Origin: Pseudomonas sp. G.S.17
GTDB lineage: Bacteria > Pseudomonadota > Gammaproteobacteria > Pseudomonadales > Pseudomonadaceae
Assembly (NCBI RefSeq): GCF_038096165.1
Contig: NZ_CP151076.1
Span: 930,001 to 994,000, forward strand
DNA length: 64,000 bases
Direction of reading: 5' to 3'
Shown here one piece after another: positions 7,915 to 18,646 of the stretch. Made by a program: the position numbers and the translations under genes. Below the pieces are notes generated by a model, which made no database searches, had not been told where the DNA came from, and saw nothing but the letters and a program-made list of their open reading frames with translations. The first letter of the stretch is position 1. Every line of letters starts with the position of its first letter.

Positions 7915-8675
7915 GCATCGGTTTCGTCGCCCAGTTCTGCCGCGCGGCGATGGTAATCCACGGCCAGCGCGCTGATCTGCGGGTTGGTCGACGACAACAG
8001 GACTGAACGGCTGACCCGCAGGAAATTCAGGTTGCCGTTTTCCAGGGCCAGTTGCAGCCAGCTGAGTGCTTCATCAGTCATGCCGTGATCAGCCAGCACG
8101 GCGGCATGGCTGAACTGCCCGCGAAAGTCGCCGCCCTCGGCTGAGCGGCGATACCAGTCATAGGCGGCGGGCAGGTCTTGTTGGCAGAACAGGCCATCTT
8201 CCAGATAGCGGCCCAGCAGGTTCATGGATTTGGCATGGCCCATCTGCGCGGCGCGGTGGTAACACTGCAACGCGCGTTGCTGGTTCTGCGCGACGCCGCG
8301 TCCGGTGGCCAGCAGGTTCGCCAGGTTGTAGAGGCTCCAGTCCAGACCTGCCTTGGCGGCCTTTTCATAGTGGGCGGCGGCCTTGGCAGCATCGGCGCTG
8401 CAACCCCAGCCATGCTCCAGGCAGCGGCCCAGCATGTTGCGCGCCATCACGTGACCGTTGCGCGCGGCGATCTCGAACCAGACCAGCGCCAGTTGCGGAT
8501 CGCGTTCAATGCCTTTGCCATCCAGCAGAATCTGCCCCAGCAATGCCTGGGCATCGACGACGTTGTCCGCCGCCGCACCGATGATCGCCTGGGCGGCCTT
8601 GGCCGGATGGTCGGCGAGCATGGCGCGCAGTTGGTCGCCGTCGAGTTCTTCCTTGCGTTGCAGATTCCAGCTCAT
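7878..8675 (-). CDS. SEL1-like repeat protein
   Basis: A 265-residue protein made of SEL1/TPR-like helical repeats: AQALLGQILLDGKG, ARNMLGRCLEHGWG, SLYNLANLLATGRG and SMNLLGRYLEDGLF, each followed by an A-x-x-W/Y-Y/F segment. It has no signal peptide and probably serves as a protein-interaction scaffold. It starts 3 bp after the piuC stop, so it is co-transcribed with piuC and likely Fur-controlled. The same pairing occurs in PAO1 (PA4515-PA4516). Its last codons overlap the toxin gene on the opposite strand. Confidence 0.9.
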   Translation of the reverse strand: MSWNLQRKEELDGDQLRAMLADHPAKAAQAIIGAAADNVVDAQALLGQILLDGKGIERDPQLALVWFEIAARNGHVMARNMLGRCLEHGWGCSADAAKAAAHYEKAAKAGLDWSLYNLANLLATGRGVAQNQQRALQCYHRAAQMGHAKSMNLLGRYLEDGLFCQQDLPAAYDWYRRSAEGGDFRGQFSHAAVLADHGMTDEALSWLQLALENGNLNFLRVSRSVLLSSTNPQISALAVDYHRRAAELGDETDAQLFQTLCNSRR

Positions 8676-8678
8676 GGG

Positions 8679-9359
8679 TCAGACCTCGACCCAGCGGCGC
8701 AGCAGGTTGTGATAAGTGCCGGTCAACTGGATCAGCGACGGATGATCGGGCACGTCCTGGGTCAGCTTCTGGATCGCGTTGTCCATCTCGAACAGCAGCG
8801 TGCGCTGGCTGTCTTCGCGCACCAGGCTTTGTGTCCAGAAGAACGACGCATAACGGGCGCCACGGGTAACCGCGTTGACCTTGTGCAGGCTGGTGCCGGG
8901 ATACAAGACCATGTCGCCCGCTGGCAGCTTGACGCGCTGGATGCCGTAAGTGTCCTGGATTTCCAGCTCGCCGCCGTCGTATTCATCCGGGTCACTGAAA
9001 AACAGCGTACTCGACAAATCCGTCCGCACTCGCTCGATGCTGCCTTTGGATTGGCGCACGGCATTGTCGATATGGAAATCGAAACTGCCGCCCGCGGTGT
9101 AGCAGTTCAGCAGCGGCGCAAAGACTTTGTGGGGCAGTGCTGCCGACATGAACAGCGGGTTGGCCCACAAGCGTTCGAGCATGGCGGTGCCGATTTCCAG
9201 CGCCAGCGGATGGCCTTCGGGCAGCTGCAGGTTGTGCTTGGCCTTGGCCGATTGGTAACCGGCGGTGATTTTGCCGTCGGCCCAGTCCGTCGCTTCCAGT
9301 GCCTGACGGATGCGCGCCACTTCGTCGCGGTCGAACAAGCCGGGGATGTGTAGCAGCAT
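8679..9359 (-). CDS. piuC: PiuC, Fe(II)/2-oxoglutarate-dependent PKHD-type hydroxylase
   Basis: A 226-residue dioxygenase of the PKHX/YbiX family, which accompanies siderophore receptors. The iron ligands are H96 and D98 (FHIDNA) and H159 (SLHKV); R169 is placed to bind 2-oxoglutarate. The length is typical. It is transcribed divergently from piuA, from a shared region with Fur-box-like sites, and is followed 3 bp later by the SEL1 gene. Its biochemical substrate is not established for the family. Confidence 0.93.
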   Translation of the reverse strand: MLLHIPGLFDRDEVARIRQALEATDWADGKITAGYQSAKAKHNLQLPEGHPLALEIGTAMLERLWANPLFMSAALPHKVFAPLLNCYTAGGSFDFHIDNAVRQSKGSIERVRTDLSSTLFFSDPDEYDGGELEIQDTYGIQRVKLPAGDMVLYPGTSLHKVNAVTRGARYASFFWTQSLVREDSQRTLLFEMDNAIQKLTQDVPDHPSLIQLTGTYHNLLRRWVEV

Positions 9360-9392
9360 GGCGCAGCACCGTGTGCAGGAGAGGGAGCGAAT

Positions 9393-9411
9393 GGTAGTGA
9401 TTCTTATTGAC
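9393..9411. promoter_or_regulatory. Candidate Fur box (piuC side)
   Basis: GGTAGTGATTCTTATTGAC matches the 19-bp Fur consensus at 13 positions by my count. It lies 34 bp upstream of the piuC start, which fits iron repression of piuC and the SEL1 gene. Confidence 0.6.
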
Positions 9412-9500
9412 TGTGTAAAACCCTGAACGGCGACCTACGTCAATGAAGATGAAAATTTCGTAAATTCCAAATGTAAAGAATGTAAGTTTTTCGCGAATAG

Positions 9501-9515
9501 TAATGTATCTCAATT
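9501..9515. promoter_or_regulatory. Candidate Fur box (piuA side)
   Basis: TAATGTATCTCAATT resembles the TAATGATTCTCATTT form of Pseudomonas Fur sites (12 of 15 positions). It lies about 60 bp upstream of the piuA start. Confidence 0.5.
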
Positions 9516-9575
9516 GCTACAAATACTTGTTTACCCTATATTCCGCCGCCTCAACTCCTTGGGGAAGGAACCAAC

Positions 9576-11825
9576 ATGTCGCGTCAATCACCACAATCCA
9601 CTGCTGTTCAGCCACGTTCACTCGCTTCGGCAGTGGGCGTTGCCATCGCTGCAATGTCGGCCGGCCATATGGCCCACGCCGCAGAAAGCACCGATGAAAA
9701 AGCCATTTCGCTGGGGGCAACCAGCATCAATGGCGAACAGGACGCGAGCTACAAGACCGAAGAATCGGCCTCCAGGAAGTACACCGCGCCACTGCGCGAG
9801 ACGCCAAAAAGCGTTACGGTGATTCCACAACAAGTAATTCGCGACACCGCCGCCACCAGCCTGGCTGACGCGCTGCGCACCACGCCGGGCATCACTTTTG
9901 GTGCAGGCGAGGGCGGCAACCCGAACGCTGACCGCCCGATCATTCGTGGCTTCAACGCCGAAAGTGATGTGTTCATCGACGGCATGCGTGACGTTGCGGC
10001 GCAAAGCCGGGAAATCTTCAATATTGAATCGGTAGAAATCAGCAAAGGCCCGGGTTCGGCGTTCACTGGCGCCGGTTCCACGGGCGGCAGCCTGAACCTG
10101 ATCACCAAGGGCGCTCACCTGGGCAACGCCTATAACGGCGGCTACACCTTTGGTTCCGACCAGACTCAACGCTACACCGCTGACTTGAACCAGCAGCTCA
10201 CTGACACCTCGGCGTTCCGTCTGAACCTGATGAAGCACGACGCCAATGTTGCCGGTCGCGATAACGTCGACGTCAGCCGTTGGGGCGTGGCGCCATCATT
10301 TGCTTTCGGCCTGGGCACCGACACCCGCGTCAAACTCGATTACTACCACCTGGAAACTGACGACATGCCGGACTACGGCATCCCGTTGACTTCCACCACC
10401 GGTCGTAGCAAGTACATTGTCGACAAGCCAGCTCACGTCAACGAAAGCAATTTCTACGGCCTGACCGACCGCGACTATCGCAAGAGCAAGAACGACAGCG
10501 GCACGTTCCGGATCGAGCACGATCTGAACGACAACCTGACCCTGTCCAACAGCTTCCGCATGTCGCGCTCGACCCTGGACTACATCGTCACCAACCCGGA
10601 TGACAGCCGTGGCAACGTCGCCAACGGCACGCTGTCGCGTTCGGCCAAGAGCCGTAATTCGACCTCCAGCGGCCTCGTCAACCAGACCGATTTGAGCGCC
10701 AGGTTCGACACCGGCTTTATCAATCACAGCCTGGTAACCGGCGTCGAGTTCTCGTATCAGGACACGCACAACCGCAATTACAGCGTGCTTAACGCGGCGG
10801 GCGGCACTATTCCGAGCATTTGCTCGGCAGCGCTGCTCCGCTCCGGCGACTGCACCAGCCTGTATAACCCGACGCCGAAAGACGCATGGAACGGCACCAT
10901 CACGGACAACCTGGCCTACACCGATACCGACACCAAAACCAGCGCTGCCTATGTGTTCGATACCCTGAAGTTCAACGAGCAATGGTCGCTGAACCTCGGC
11001 CTGCGTTATGACGACTACGAGGTCAAGTCCAGCGGCTTCGCCACTGCCGGTCGCAACACCGTTGCTGGCAACTTCAAGCGCGAAAACACCAGCCAGCTGT
11101 GGAACTATCAGGTGGGCCTGGTCTTCAAGCCGCTGCCTAACGGCACCATTTACGCGGCCTGGTCGACCTCCAGCAACCCGTCCGGCGAAACCAGTGGTAA
11201 CGGCGGCCTGGAAATTTCCGCGGCCAACAACGATCTTGAACCGGAAAAGAACCGTAACTACGAGTTGGGCACCAAGTGGGACTTCTTCGGCGATGACCTG
11301 TCGCTGACCGCTGCCTTATTCCGCACCGAAAAAACCAACGCCCGCATCACCGACCCGGATAACACCACGTTCCAGGTGCTGGATGGCGAGCAACGTGTCG
11401 ACGGCTTCGAGTTCACCTACACCGGCAAGATCACCAGCAAGTGGAAGGTTTACGGCGGCTACACGTACATGGAAAGCGAGCTGGTCAAGACCACGCTGGC
11501 AGCGGACAAAGGCAATCACATGCCGAGCACGCCGCGTAACAGCTTCAACCTGTGGTCGACCTACGAGCTGATTCCGAAGCTGACCATCGGTGGCGGCGCA
11601 ACCTTCGTCGATTCGCGTTTCGGCAACGAAGCCAACTCGGTCGAGGTGCCTTCCTACTGGCGTTACGATGCCATGGCGAGCTACGCCCTGACCAAGAACG
11701 TCGACCTGCAACTGAACGTGCAAAACCTGACCGACAAGCGTTATTACGATCAGGTGTTCACCACTCACTACGCGCACATGGCCGCTGGCCGTACCGCGTT
11801 GATGAGCGCCAATTTCCACTTCTGA
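9576..11825 (+). CDS. piuA: PiuA/Fiu-like TonB-dependent siderophore receptor
   Basis: A 749-residue outer-membrane receptor. A long signal peptide ends near SAGHMAHAAE. It is followed by a TonB-box region, a plug domain (ETPKSVTVIPQQVI, then LRTTPGITFGAGEGGN, then RPIIRGFNAESDVFIDGMRD) and a 22-strand barrel. The barrel ends in the usual aromatic C-terminus NFHF. The start has a good site (GGGGAAGGAA). Members of this family take up catechol-type iron complexes and admit siderophore-conjugated beta-lactams. It is divergent from piuC and shares its Fur-site region; the reductase gene downstream is probably regulated in parallel. Confidence 0.94.
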   Translation: MSRQSPQSTAVQPRSLASAVGVAIAAMSAGHMAHAAESTDEKAISLGATSINGEQDASYKTEESASRKYTAPLRETPKSVTVIPQQVIRDTAATSLADALRTTPGITFGAGEGGNPNADRPIIRGFNAESDVFIDGMRDVAAQSREIFNIESVEISKGPGSAFTGAGSTGGSLNLITKGAHLGNAYNGGYTFGSDQTQRYTADLNQQLTDTSAFRLNLMKHDANVAGRDNVDVSRWGVAPSFAFGLGTDTRVKLDYYHLETDDMPDYGIPLTSTTGRSKYIVDKPAHVNESNFYGLTDRDYRKSKNDSGTFRIEHDLNDNLTLSNSFRMSRSTLDYIVTNPDDSRGNVANGTLSRSAKSRNSTSSGLVNQTDLSARFDTGFINHSLVTGVEFSYQDTHNRNYSVLNAAGGTIPSICSAALLRSGDCTSLYNPTPKDAWNGTITDNLAYTDTDTKTSAAYVFDTLKFNEQWSLNLGLRYDDYEVKSSGFATAGRNTVAGNFKRENTSQLWNYQVGLVFKPLPNGTIYAAWSTSSNPSGETSGNGGLEISAANNDLEPEKNRNYELGTKWDFFGDDLSLTAALFRTEKTNARITDPDNTTFQVLDGEQRVDGFEFTYTGKITSKWKVYGGYTYMESELVKTTLAADKGNHMPSTPRNSFNLWSTYELIPKLTIGGGATFVDSRFGNEANSVEVPSYWRYDAMASYALTKNVDLQLNVQNLTDKRYYDQVFTTHYAHMAAGRTALMSANFHF

Positions 11826-11840
11826 TTTGAAGTGTTACCC

Positions 11841-11875
11841 AAGCCCTGCTGACCGTTCTGGTTGGCGGGGCTTTT
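11841..11875 (+). terminator. Terminator after piuA
   Basis: A 14-bp stem (AAGCCCTGCTGACC / GGTTGGCGGGGCTT, with three G-T pairs), 5-nt loop and short T run, 15 nt past the piuA stop. Confidence 0.75.
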
Positions 11876-11958
11876 GGTTGTGTGGGGAGTGCTTCAAGCA
11901 AATGAATACCGGTACAGGGTTTACGTTTGCTGCGCGGTCGGGATTGGGTGGCAGTTAG

Positions 11959-11970
11959 CAAATGAGAACG
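11959..11970. promoter_or_regulatory. Possible Fur half-site upstream of the reductase gene
   Basis: CAAATGAGAACG matches the left half of a Fur box (AATGAGAA), about 60 bp before the next gene. The right half is poorly conserved. Confidence 0.3.
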
Positions 11971-12028
11971 TCTTCCGTTTGGAGCATACTGCGCGGCGCG
12001 ACGGATGAATGAGAACGAGGTAGCACGG

Positions 12029-14578
12029 GTGTTGAAGAAAGTCCTGTTTCAAGTCCATTGGTTCTTCGGAATCACGGCCGGTCTGGTGCTGGCCCTGATG
12101 GGGATCACCGGGGCGATCTATTCCTTCGAGGATGAAATCCTTGAATGGACCAATCCCGATGCCTTGTACGTCGAACAGCGTGGCGAGCAATTGCCGCCGG
12201 TTGAACTGGTGCGCAAGCTGGAGTCCACCACCGGGCTGATCGTCGCGATCCTGCGGGTTGAAACCGTCGGCAATAAAGCCGCGCAAGTGTATTTCACCCC
12301 GGCGCCGGGCGAGCGACGCGGGCCGATGCGCAACTTCGATCCGTACACCGGCGACCTCAAGCCTGACGCCACCGGCGCGGACTTCTTCGATTTCGTCCTC
12401 AAGCTGCACCGCTTTCTCGCGCTGGGCGAGTACGGCAAGCAAGTCACTGCCGCCTGCACGCTGATTCTGGTGTTCTTCTGCTTGTCCGGCCTTTATTTGC
12501 GCTGGCCGCGCAAAGCCTTGAACTGGCGAGTCTGGCTGACGCTGGATTGGGCGAAGAAAGGCCGCAGCTTCAACTGGGACCTGCACTCGGTGTTCGGCAC
12601 CTGGTGCCTGGTGTTTTACCTGTTGTTCGCGATTACCGGTCTGACCTGGTCCTATGACTGGGTCAAGGATGGCATGACCCGTTTGCTGGGTGACGCACCT
12701 GCGGGCGAGCAGCGCAAAGGTGGCGGCGGTGGCCGTCCGGGTGGCAAAGGCGCGCCGCAAGGTCCGTTGCCGACCGTCGATTATGTCGCGGTGTGGAACA
12801 GCATCAAGACTGCGGCTGGCCCGGATCTGGCGGGCTACAACATTCGCCTGCCGAACGTCGCAGGTCAGCAGGCGACGATTTTCTACCTGCTCAAGGACTC
12901 GCCGCACCCGCGCGCGCTGAACACCATCACCCTTGATCCGGCCACCGGCAAGGTCAGTGAAGTTTCCCGTTACGCGGAAAAAAGCCTCGGCGGCCAGTTG
13001 CTGATCAGCAACTATGCGCTGCACGTCGGCAGTTACTTCGGCATTGTCGGGCGGATCATCATGACCGCTGCGGCGCTGATGATGCCGCTGTTCTTTATTA
13101 CCGGTTGGTTGCTGTATCTGGACCGTCGCCGCAAGAAGAAAGAAGTGCGCAGTGCGCGGGGTGCTGTTTCAGCGGCTCCGGCTGCCACTGACGCGCCTGC
13201 GTGGTTGATCGGCTTTGCCAGCCAGAGCGGTTTTGCCGAACAACTGGCTTGGCAGACTGCGGGCCAATTGCAGGCCGCCGGTATGCCGGTCAAGGTGCAG
13301 CGTCTGGCGGATGTGACTGAACGGGATTTGCGCCAGAGCCAGAACGCATTGTTTGTGGTCAGCACGTTTGGCGACGGCGAAGCGCCGGACAGCGCCCGGG
13401 GTTTCGAGCGCAAGTTGCTCGGCAGTCAGTTGACGCTGGGCAATCTCAATTACGCAGTGCTTGGTTTGGGCGATCGGCAATATCAGCACTTCTGCGCATT
13501 TGCCCGCCGTTTGCATGACTGGCTCGCCGAGCGCGGCGGCAACACGCTGTTCGCTTCGGTTGAAGTGGACAGCGCCGATCCCGCCGCCCTGCAGCAATGG
13601 CAGCAGCAGTTGGGCAACTTGACCGGCAGCACGCCGTCCACGTTGTGGCAGGCGCCAAGCTATGACAACTGGACCCTTTGTCAGCGCGAGCATCTGAACC
13701 CTGGCAGCAGCGGATCGAAAGTGTTCTTGCTGGGCCTGACGCCGCCGCCTTCCATGACGTGGGCAGCGGGCGATCTGGTGGAAATCCTGCCGCGCAACAG
13801 TCATGGGGCGATCCAGCAGTTTCTCGCGGGTCTGGGCATCTCGGGCGACACTTCGGTCAAGGTCGGCGGTCTGGCAGAAAGCATCGAGATTGCTTTGGCC
13901 AGTCGCCAGTTGCCGCAACATCGCGCGCATTTGGTCGGGCTGCACGCTCAGGCGTTGATCGATGCCTTGGTGCCGCTGGCCATGCGCGAATACTCCATTG
14001 CGTCGATTGCGCAGGACGGCGTGCTGGAATTGATCGTGCGTCAGGAGCTGCATCCGGATGGCAGCCTTGGTTTGGGTTCTGGCTGGCTGACTGAACATGT
14101 GGCGCTGGGTGAAGCGGTCAGCCTGCGGGTGCGGCGTAACAGCAGCTTCCATCTGCCGGACGATCCGCGCCCGGTGATTCTGCTGGGTAACGGCACGGGG
14201 CTGGCGGGGCTGCGCAGCTTGCTCAAAGGGCGAATTGCCCAAGGGCAGACGCGCAACTGGCTGCTGTTTGGTGAGCGCAATGCGGCGCATGACTTCCATT
14301 GCGGGGATCAGTTGCAAGCGTGGCTGGCATCGGGCGAGCTGACGCGCCTGGATCTGGCGTTCTCCCGGGATCACGGCGAGAAAGTCTATGTGCAGGATCG
14401 CTTGCTGGAGGCGGCGGATGAATTGCGTCTTTGGCTGGCGGACGGTGCGGCGATTTATATCTGCGGCAGCCTGGAAGGCATGGCGGCGGGCGTCGATGCG
14501 GCGCTGATCGAAATCCTCGGCGCGCCAGCGGTGGGGGATTTGATCGAGCAGGGGCGTTATAGAAGGGATGTTTACTAA
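12029..14578 (+). CDS. PepSY-domain/flavodoxin/NADPH-flavin reductase fusion (PiuB-like)
   Basis: An inner-membrane oxidoreductase of about 849 residues. Residues 1-380 are a PepSY transmembrane module with four segments ([67 protein letters not shown]). A flavodoxin domain follows ([14 protein letters not shown], about 395-530), then an FAD/NADPH reductase part ([30 protein letters not shown]). It probably passes NADPH electrons across the membrane to reduce ferric siderophores. GTG 12029 is chosen because GAGG lies 7-8 nt upstream and the protein then begins MLKKVLFQ like its relatives; ATG 12005 has no site. It matches PAO1 PA4513. Confidence 0.88.
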   Translation: MLKKVLFQVHWFFGITAGLVLALMGITGAIYSFEDEILEWTNPDALYVEQRGEQLPPVELVRKLESTTGLIVAILRVETVGNKAAQVYFTPAPGERRGPMRNFDPYTGDLKPDATGADFFDFVLKLHRFLALGEYGKQVTAACTLILVFFCLSGLYLRWPRKALNWRVWLTLDWAKKGRSFNWDLHSVFGTWCLVFYLLFAITGLTWSYDWVKDGMTRLLGDAPAGEQRKGGGGGRPGGKGAPQGPLPTVDYVAVWNSIKTAAGPDLAGYNIRLPNVAGQQATIFYLLKDSPHPRALNTITLDPATGKVSEVSRYAEKSLGGQLLISNYALHVGSYFGIVGRIIMTAAALMMPLFFITGWLLYLDRRRKKKEVRSARGAVSAAPAATDAPAWLIGFASQSGFAEQLAWQTAGQLQAAGMPVKVQRLADVTERDLRQSQNALFVVSTFGDGEAPDSARGFERKLLGSQLTLGNLNYAVLGLGDRQYQHFCAFARRLHDWLAERGGNTLFASVEVDSADPAALQQWQQQLGNLTGSTPSTLWQAPSYDNWTLCQREHLNPGSSGSKVFLLGLTPPPSMTWAAGDLVEILPRNSHGAIQQFLAGLGISGDTSVKVGGLAESIEIALASRQLPQHRAHLVGLHAQALIDALVPLAMREYSIASIAQDGVLELIVRQELHPDGSLGLGSGWLTEHVALGEAVSLRVRRNSSFHLPDDPRPVILLGNGTGLAGLRSLLKGRIAQGQTRNWLLFGERNAAHDFHCGDQLQAWLASGELTRLDLAFSRDHGEKVYVQDRLLEAADELRLWLADGAAIYICGSLEGMAAGVDAALIEILGAPAVGDLIEQGRYRRDVY

Positions 14579-14589
14579 TAGGGAAATCC

Positions 14590-14680
14590 GTAGGAGCGGC
14601 TTTAGCCGCGAGAAAGCTCTCCCGGCTAAAGCCGGTCCTACGGGCTAAAGCTCTCCCGGCTAAAGCCGGTCCTACGGGCT
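14590..14680. repeat. REP cluster with a 34-bp tandem duplication
   Basis: One GTAGGAGCGGCTTTAGCCG module is followed by two exact tandem copies of a 34-bp unit (14613-14646 and 14647-14680) containing CTCCCGGCTAAAGCCGGTCC. It lies between convergent gene ends and could act as a bidirectional transcription barrier. Confidence 0.75.
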
Positions 14681-14686
14681 AGTGGC

Positions 14687-15661
14687 CTACGCCGCCACAA
14701 ACTGCTCGGCGTAATGGCAGGCAACCTGGCGGTTGTCTACCAGGCGCAAGGCCGGTTCGTCGGTGGCGCACAGCTCGGTCGCATACGGGCAGCGCTTGTG
14801 GAAGGCGCAGCCGGTGGGCGGGTTGAGCGGGTTAGGCAGCTCGCCGATGATCTTGATCTTGGGTTTCAGCGGATCAGGATGAATCGTCGGAGTCGCTGAC
14901 AGCAGCGCCTGGGTGTACGGGTGCAGTGGACGGTTGTAGATCTCTTCTTTCGGGCCCATTTCCGCAGGGCGGCCCAGATACATCACCAACACCGTGTCGG
15001 CAACGTGGCGAACCACTGACAGGTTGTGGGAGATGAACACGTAGGCCGTGTTGAATTCCTGCTGCAGATCCATGAACAGGTTCAGCACCTGCGCCTGAAT
15101 CGACACGTCCAGCGCCGACGTCGGTTCGTCCGCCACCAATACTTTTGGCTGCAACATCATCGCCCGAGCCAGGGCAATACGCTGACGCTGACCGCCGGAG
15201 AACATGTGCGGGTAGCGATGATAGTGCTCAGGACGCAAGCCGACCTGAGCCATCATTGCCTGCACTTTGTCACGACGTTCCTTGGCGGACAGATTGGTGT
15301 TGATCAACAACGGCTCACCCAGCTGATCGCCGATCTTCTGCCGAGGATTCAACGACGCATACGGGCTCTGGAAAACCATCTGCACGTCTTTGCGCAATTG
15401 CTTGCGTTGTTCCTTGGTCGCGCCGGTGACTTCGTTACCGGCGATTTTCAGCGAACCGGATGAAGGCTCTTCAATCAGCGTCAGGGCGCGGGCCAGGGTC
15501 GACTTGCCGCAGCCGGATTCGCCAACCACCGCCAGTGTCTTGCCAGCTTCCAGCTCGAACGAAACGCCGTTGAGGGCGCGCACCAGCGCGTGACCCTTGA
15601 ACAGGCCGCGGGACACTTCGTAGTGACGGGTCAGGTCACGGGCGGTTAAGACGACGCTCAT
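14687..15661 (-). CDS. dppF: Dipeptide ABC transporter ATP-binding protein DppF
   Basis: A 324-residue ATPase of the Opp/Dpp family. Walker A is GESGCGKST (47-55), the Q-loop Q98, signature FSGGQ (154-158), Walker B VLVADEP (174-180) and the switch histidine H212. The C-terminal oligopeptide-transporter region carries GCAFHKRCP with clustered cysteines. It is the last gene of the dpp operon. Its ATG overlaps the dppD stop (TAATG) and has an AGGAGGTG site. It powers DppBC together with DppD. Confidence 0.95.
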   Translation of the reverse strand: MSVVLTARDLTRHYEVSRGLFKGHALVRALNGVSFELEAGKTLAVVGESGCGKSTLARALTLIEEPSSGSLKIAGNEVTGATKEQRKQLRKDVQMVFQSPYASLNPRQKIGDQLGEPLLINTNLSAKERRDKVQAMMAQVGLRPEHYHRYPHMFSGGQRQRIALARAMMLQPKVLVADEPTSALDVSIQAQVLNLFMDLQQEFNTAYVFISHNLSVVRHVADTVLVMYLGRPAEMGPKEEIYNRPLHPYTQALLSATPTIHPDPLKPKIKIIGELPNPLNPPTGCAFHKRCPYATELCATDEPALRLVDNRQVACHYAEQFVAA

Positions 15662-16629
15662 TACGCCACCTCCTGATTCAAGGGATAGAAGCAACGGGCC
15701 AGGCTATGGGCTTTCGGGTCCAGGCCAGGGCGTTGGGTCCGGCAGTTATCCTGCACATACGGGCAGCGCGGCGACAGCAGGCAGCCTTGCGGACGGTCGT
15801 AACGGCCGGGAACCATGCCCGGCAGGGTCGCCAGACGTTCGGCGCCCATGCTGTGTTCCGGAATCGCCGCCAGCAGTGCTTCGCTGTACGGATGCGCCGG
15901 GACGTCGAACAGGCCGGGAACGTTGCCGACTTCCACCGCTTGACCGGCGTACATCACGCAGACGCGCTGGGCGGTTTCGGCGACCACTGCCAGGTCGTGG
16001 GTAATCAGCACCAGGGCCATGTCCTGCTCTTTTTGCAGGCTCAGCAACAGGTCCATGATCTGCGCCTGAATCGTCACGTCCAACGCCGTGGTCGGTTCGT
16101 CAGCGATCAGCAGTTTTGGCTCGCCGGCAATCGCCATGGCAATCGCCACGCGCTGGCTCATGCCGCCGGACAGTTGGTGCGGGTAGGCATTCAGGCGCGC
16201 AGCGGCGCCGGGGATCTCTACCTTTTCCAGCAGTTCAAGGGCACGCTGACGTGCGGCCTTGCCGGACATGTTCAAGTGTTGACGTAGAACTTCTTCGATC
16301 TGGAAACCCACGGTATAGCTGGGGTTCAGAGCGGTCATCGGGTCCTGGAACACCATCGCCATGTCTTTGCCGATGATCTTGCGACGCTGGCGTGAGTTGA
16401 GCTGCAGCAGCTCCTTGCCGTCGAAGTTCAGGGAATCGGCAGTGACGACGCCGGGGTGATCGATCAGGCCCATCAGCGCCATCATGGTCACGGATTTACC
16501 CGAACCCGATTCGCCAACAATGGCCAGGACTTCGCCTTTCTCGACGCTGATGGACAGGCCGTCGACAACCGGCACCGCCGTCGCGTCGCCGAAGCGGACG
16601 TTGAGATTCTTGATTTCTAAAAGTGACAT
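15661..16629 (-). CDS. dppD: Dipeptide ABC transporter ATP-binding protein DppD
   Basis: A 322-residue ATPase. Walker A is GESGSGKS (39-46), the signature is LSGGMSQR, Walker B LLIADEP. The C-terminal [12 protein letters not shown] belongs to the oligo/dipeptide transporter tail. The start at 16629 ([10 protein letters not shown]) has an AGGAG site just upstream; a longer frame from 16674 runs back into dppC. It forms the ATPase heterodimer with DppF. Confidence 0.95.
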   Translation of the reverse strand: MSLLEIKNLNVRFGDATAVPVVDGLSISVEKGEVLAIVGESGSGKSVTMMALMGLIDHPGVVTADSLNFDGKELLQLNSRQRRKIIGKDMAMVFQDPMTALNPSYTVGFQIEEVLRQHLNMSGKAARQRALELLEKVEIPGAAARLNAYPHQLSGGMSQRVAIAMAIAGEPKLLIADEPTTALDVTIQAQIMDLLLSLQKEQDMALVLITHDLAVVAETAQRVCVMYAGQAVEVGNVPGLFDVPAHPYSEALLAAIPEHSMGAERLATLPGMVPGRYDRPQGCLLSPRCPYVQDNCRTQRPGLDPKAHSLARCFYPLNQEVA

Positions 16630-16639
16630 ACGAATCTCC

Positions 16640-17551
16640 TCAGGCGGCATTTTTGAGTTTCGGGTCCAGCGCATCGCGCAGCCCGTCGCCCATCAGGTTG
16701 ATTGCCAGCACGCTGAGCAAAATGGTCAGGCCGGGCAGGCTTACCACCCACCAGGCGCGTTCGATGTAGTCCCGCGCCGAAGCGAGCATGGTGCCCCACT
16801 CAGGCGTCGGCGGTTGTACGCCCAGACCGAGGAAACCCAGCGCTGCGGCATCGAGAATCGCCGAGGAGAAACTCAAGGTCGCCTGCACGATCAGCGGCGC
16901 CATGCAGTTGGGCAGCACGGTGATGAACATCAGGCGTGGCAAGGTTGCGCCAGCCAGACGTGCAGCGGTCACGTAGTCGCGATTCAGCTCGCCCATCACC
17001 GCCGCGCGGGTCAGACGAACATATGAAGGCAGCGAGACGATGGCGATAGCGATCACGGTGTTGATCAGGCCAGGGCCGAGGATCGCGACGATGGCCACAG
17101 CCAGCAGCAGCGAGGGCAGGGCGAGCATGATGTCCATCAGGCGCATGATCGACGGGCCGAGGATGCGCGGGAAGAAACCCGCCAGCAGGCCCATGAAGAT
17201 GCCTGGGATCAGCGACATCACAACCGATGACAAGCCGATCAGCAGCGACAGGCGCGAACCCTGGATCAGACGCGACAGCAGATCGCGACCCAGTTCGTCG
17301 GTGCCCAGCAGGAACTGCCATTGGCCGCCTTCGAGCCAGACCGGCGGGGTCAGCAGGAAGTCGCGGTATTGCTCGCTCGGATCATGGGGTGCGACCCACG
17401 GCGCGAACAGTGCGCAGAACACAATCAGGATCATGAACATCAGGCCGGCAACGGCGCCTTTGTTCTTGGCGAACGCTTGCCAGAATTCTTTGTACGGCGA
17501 GGGGTAGAGCAGGCTTTGATCGACTGCTACCGCTGGAGTAGTGGTGGTCAT
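16640..17551 (-). CDS. dppC: Dipeptide ABC transporter permease DppC
   Basis: A 303-residue inner-membrane permease with about six transmembrane segments. The OppC-type N-terminal domain ([25 protein letters not shown]) is followed by [14 protein letters not shown]. The EAA-like loop is around [18 protein letters not shown]. The start at 17551 gives [10 protein letters not shown]; the longer reading to 17593 overlaps dppB. It is paired with DppB, 10 bp downstream of it. Confidence 0.95.
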   Translation of the reverse strand: MTTTTPAVAVDQSLLYPSPYKEFWQAFAKNKGAVAGLMFMILIVFCALFAPWVAPHDPSEQYRDFLLTPPVWLEGGQWQFLLGTDELGRDLLSRLIQGSRLSLLIGLSSVVMSLIPGIFMGLLAGFFPRILGPSIMRLMDIMLALPSLLLAVAIVAILGPGLINTVIAIAIVSLPSYVRLTRAAVMGELNRDYVTAARLAGATLPRLMFITVLPNCMAPLIVQATLSFSSAILDAAALGFLGLGVQPPTPEWGTMLASARDYIERAWWVVSLPGLTILLSVLAINLMGDGLRDALDPKLKNAA

Positions 17552-17561
17552 AGGAATGATC

Positions 17562-18572
17562 TCAGCGCTGGTGACGAATGCGTGGGTTGGCAAAGCCGTA
17601 GAGGATGTCCACCACGAAGTTGACCAGGATCACCAGGCAGGCGATCAGCAGGATGCCGTTCTGCACAACAGGATAGTCCCGTGCGCCGATGGCTTCGATC
17701 AGCCACTTGCCGATACCCGGCCAGGAGAAGATCGTTTCGGTCAGTACCGCACCGGCCAGCAACGTGCCGACTTGCAGGCCGAATACGGTCAGCACCGGAA
17801 TCAGCGCGTTACGCAGGCCGTGCACGAATACCACGCGAGCCGGCGACAGGCCTTTGGCCCGGGCGGTACGCACGTAGTCTTCACGCAGCACTTCGAGCAT
17901 CGAGGAGCGGGTCATCCGGGCAATTACGGCCAGCGGAATGGTGCCCAGCACGATGGCCGGCAGAATCAGGTGATGCAAGGCGTCGAGAAACGCGCCCTCT
18001 TCATCGCTGAGCAGGGTGTCGATCAGCATGAAGCCGGTTCTGGGCGGGATGTCATACAGCAGGTCGATACGCCCGGAAACCGGGGTCCAGCCTAAGGTGA
18101 CCGAGAAGAACATGATCAGGATCAGGCCCCACCAGAAGATCGGCATCGAGTATCCCGCCAGGGAGATACCCATCACCCCATGGTCGAACAGGGACCCTCG
18201 TTTTAACGCCGCAACGACCCCGGCCAGCAAGCCGAGAATGCCCGCGAAGATCAGCGCCGCCAGCGACAGTTCCAGAGTTGCCGGGAACAGTGCGGTGAAC
18301 TCGGTCCAGACGCTGGTCCGTGTACGCAACGATTCGCCGAGGTCGCCGTGAGCGAGCTTGCCGACGTAATCGATGTATTGCGCATAAAGCGGCTTGTTGA
18401 GGCCAAGACGTTCCATGGCTTGGGCGTGCATTTCCGGATCGACCCGGCGTTCACCCATCATGACTTCGACCGGATCGCCAGGAATCAGGCGAATCAGGGC
18501 GAAGGTCAGCAAGGTGATGCCGAAGAAGGTGGGTATCAGCAACCCCACTCGGCGGGCAATAAAACTAAACAT
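17562..18572 (-). CDS. dppB: Dipeptide ABC transporter permease DppB
   Basis: A 336-residue permease beginning with the conserved MFSFIARRVGLLIPTFFGI helix. It has the GDP-x-EVMMGERR periplasmic segment and the EAA-type loop REDYVRTARAKGLSPARVVF. With DppC it forms the membrane channel. It lies 74 bp after the fourth binding-protein gene. Confidence 0.95.
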   Translation of the reverse strand: MFSFIARRVGLLIPTFFGITLLTFALIRLIPGDPVEVMMGERRVDPEMHAQAMERLGLNKPLYAQYIDYVGKLAHGDLGESLRTRTSVWTEFTALFPATLELSLAALIFAGILGLLAGVVAALKRGSLFDHGVMGISLAGYSMPIFWWGLILIMFFSVTLGWTPVSGRIDLLYDIPPRTGFMLIDTLLSDEEGAFLDALHHLILPAIVLGTIPLAVIARMTRSSMLEVLREDYVRTARAKGLSPARVVFVHGLRNALIPVLTVFGLQVGTLLAGAVLTETIFSWPGIGKWLIEAIGARDYPVVQNGILLIACLVILVNFVVDILYGFANPRIRHQR

Positions 18573-18646
18573 CTTCTCGTGTACCTCATCGGCCGGTTAG
18601 GCGTGTTCCGGCGGGTCTCGGGTTATGAGCCCGCCGGATTATTCTT

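Noticed and set aside
8178..9353. 391-residue plus-strand open frame opposite piuC and the SEL1 gene
   Set aside because: Shadow frame. The minus-strand genes have intact motifs and correct starts.
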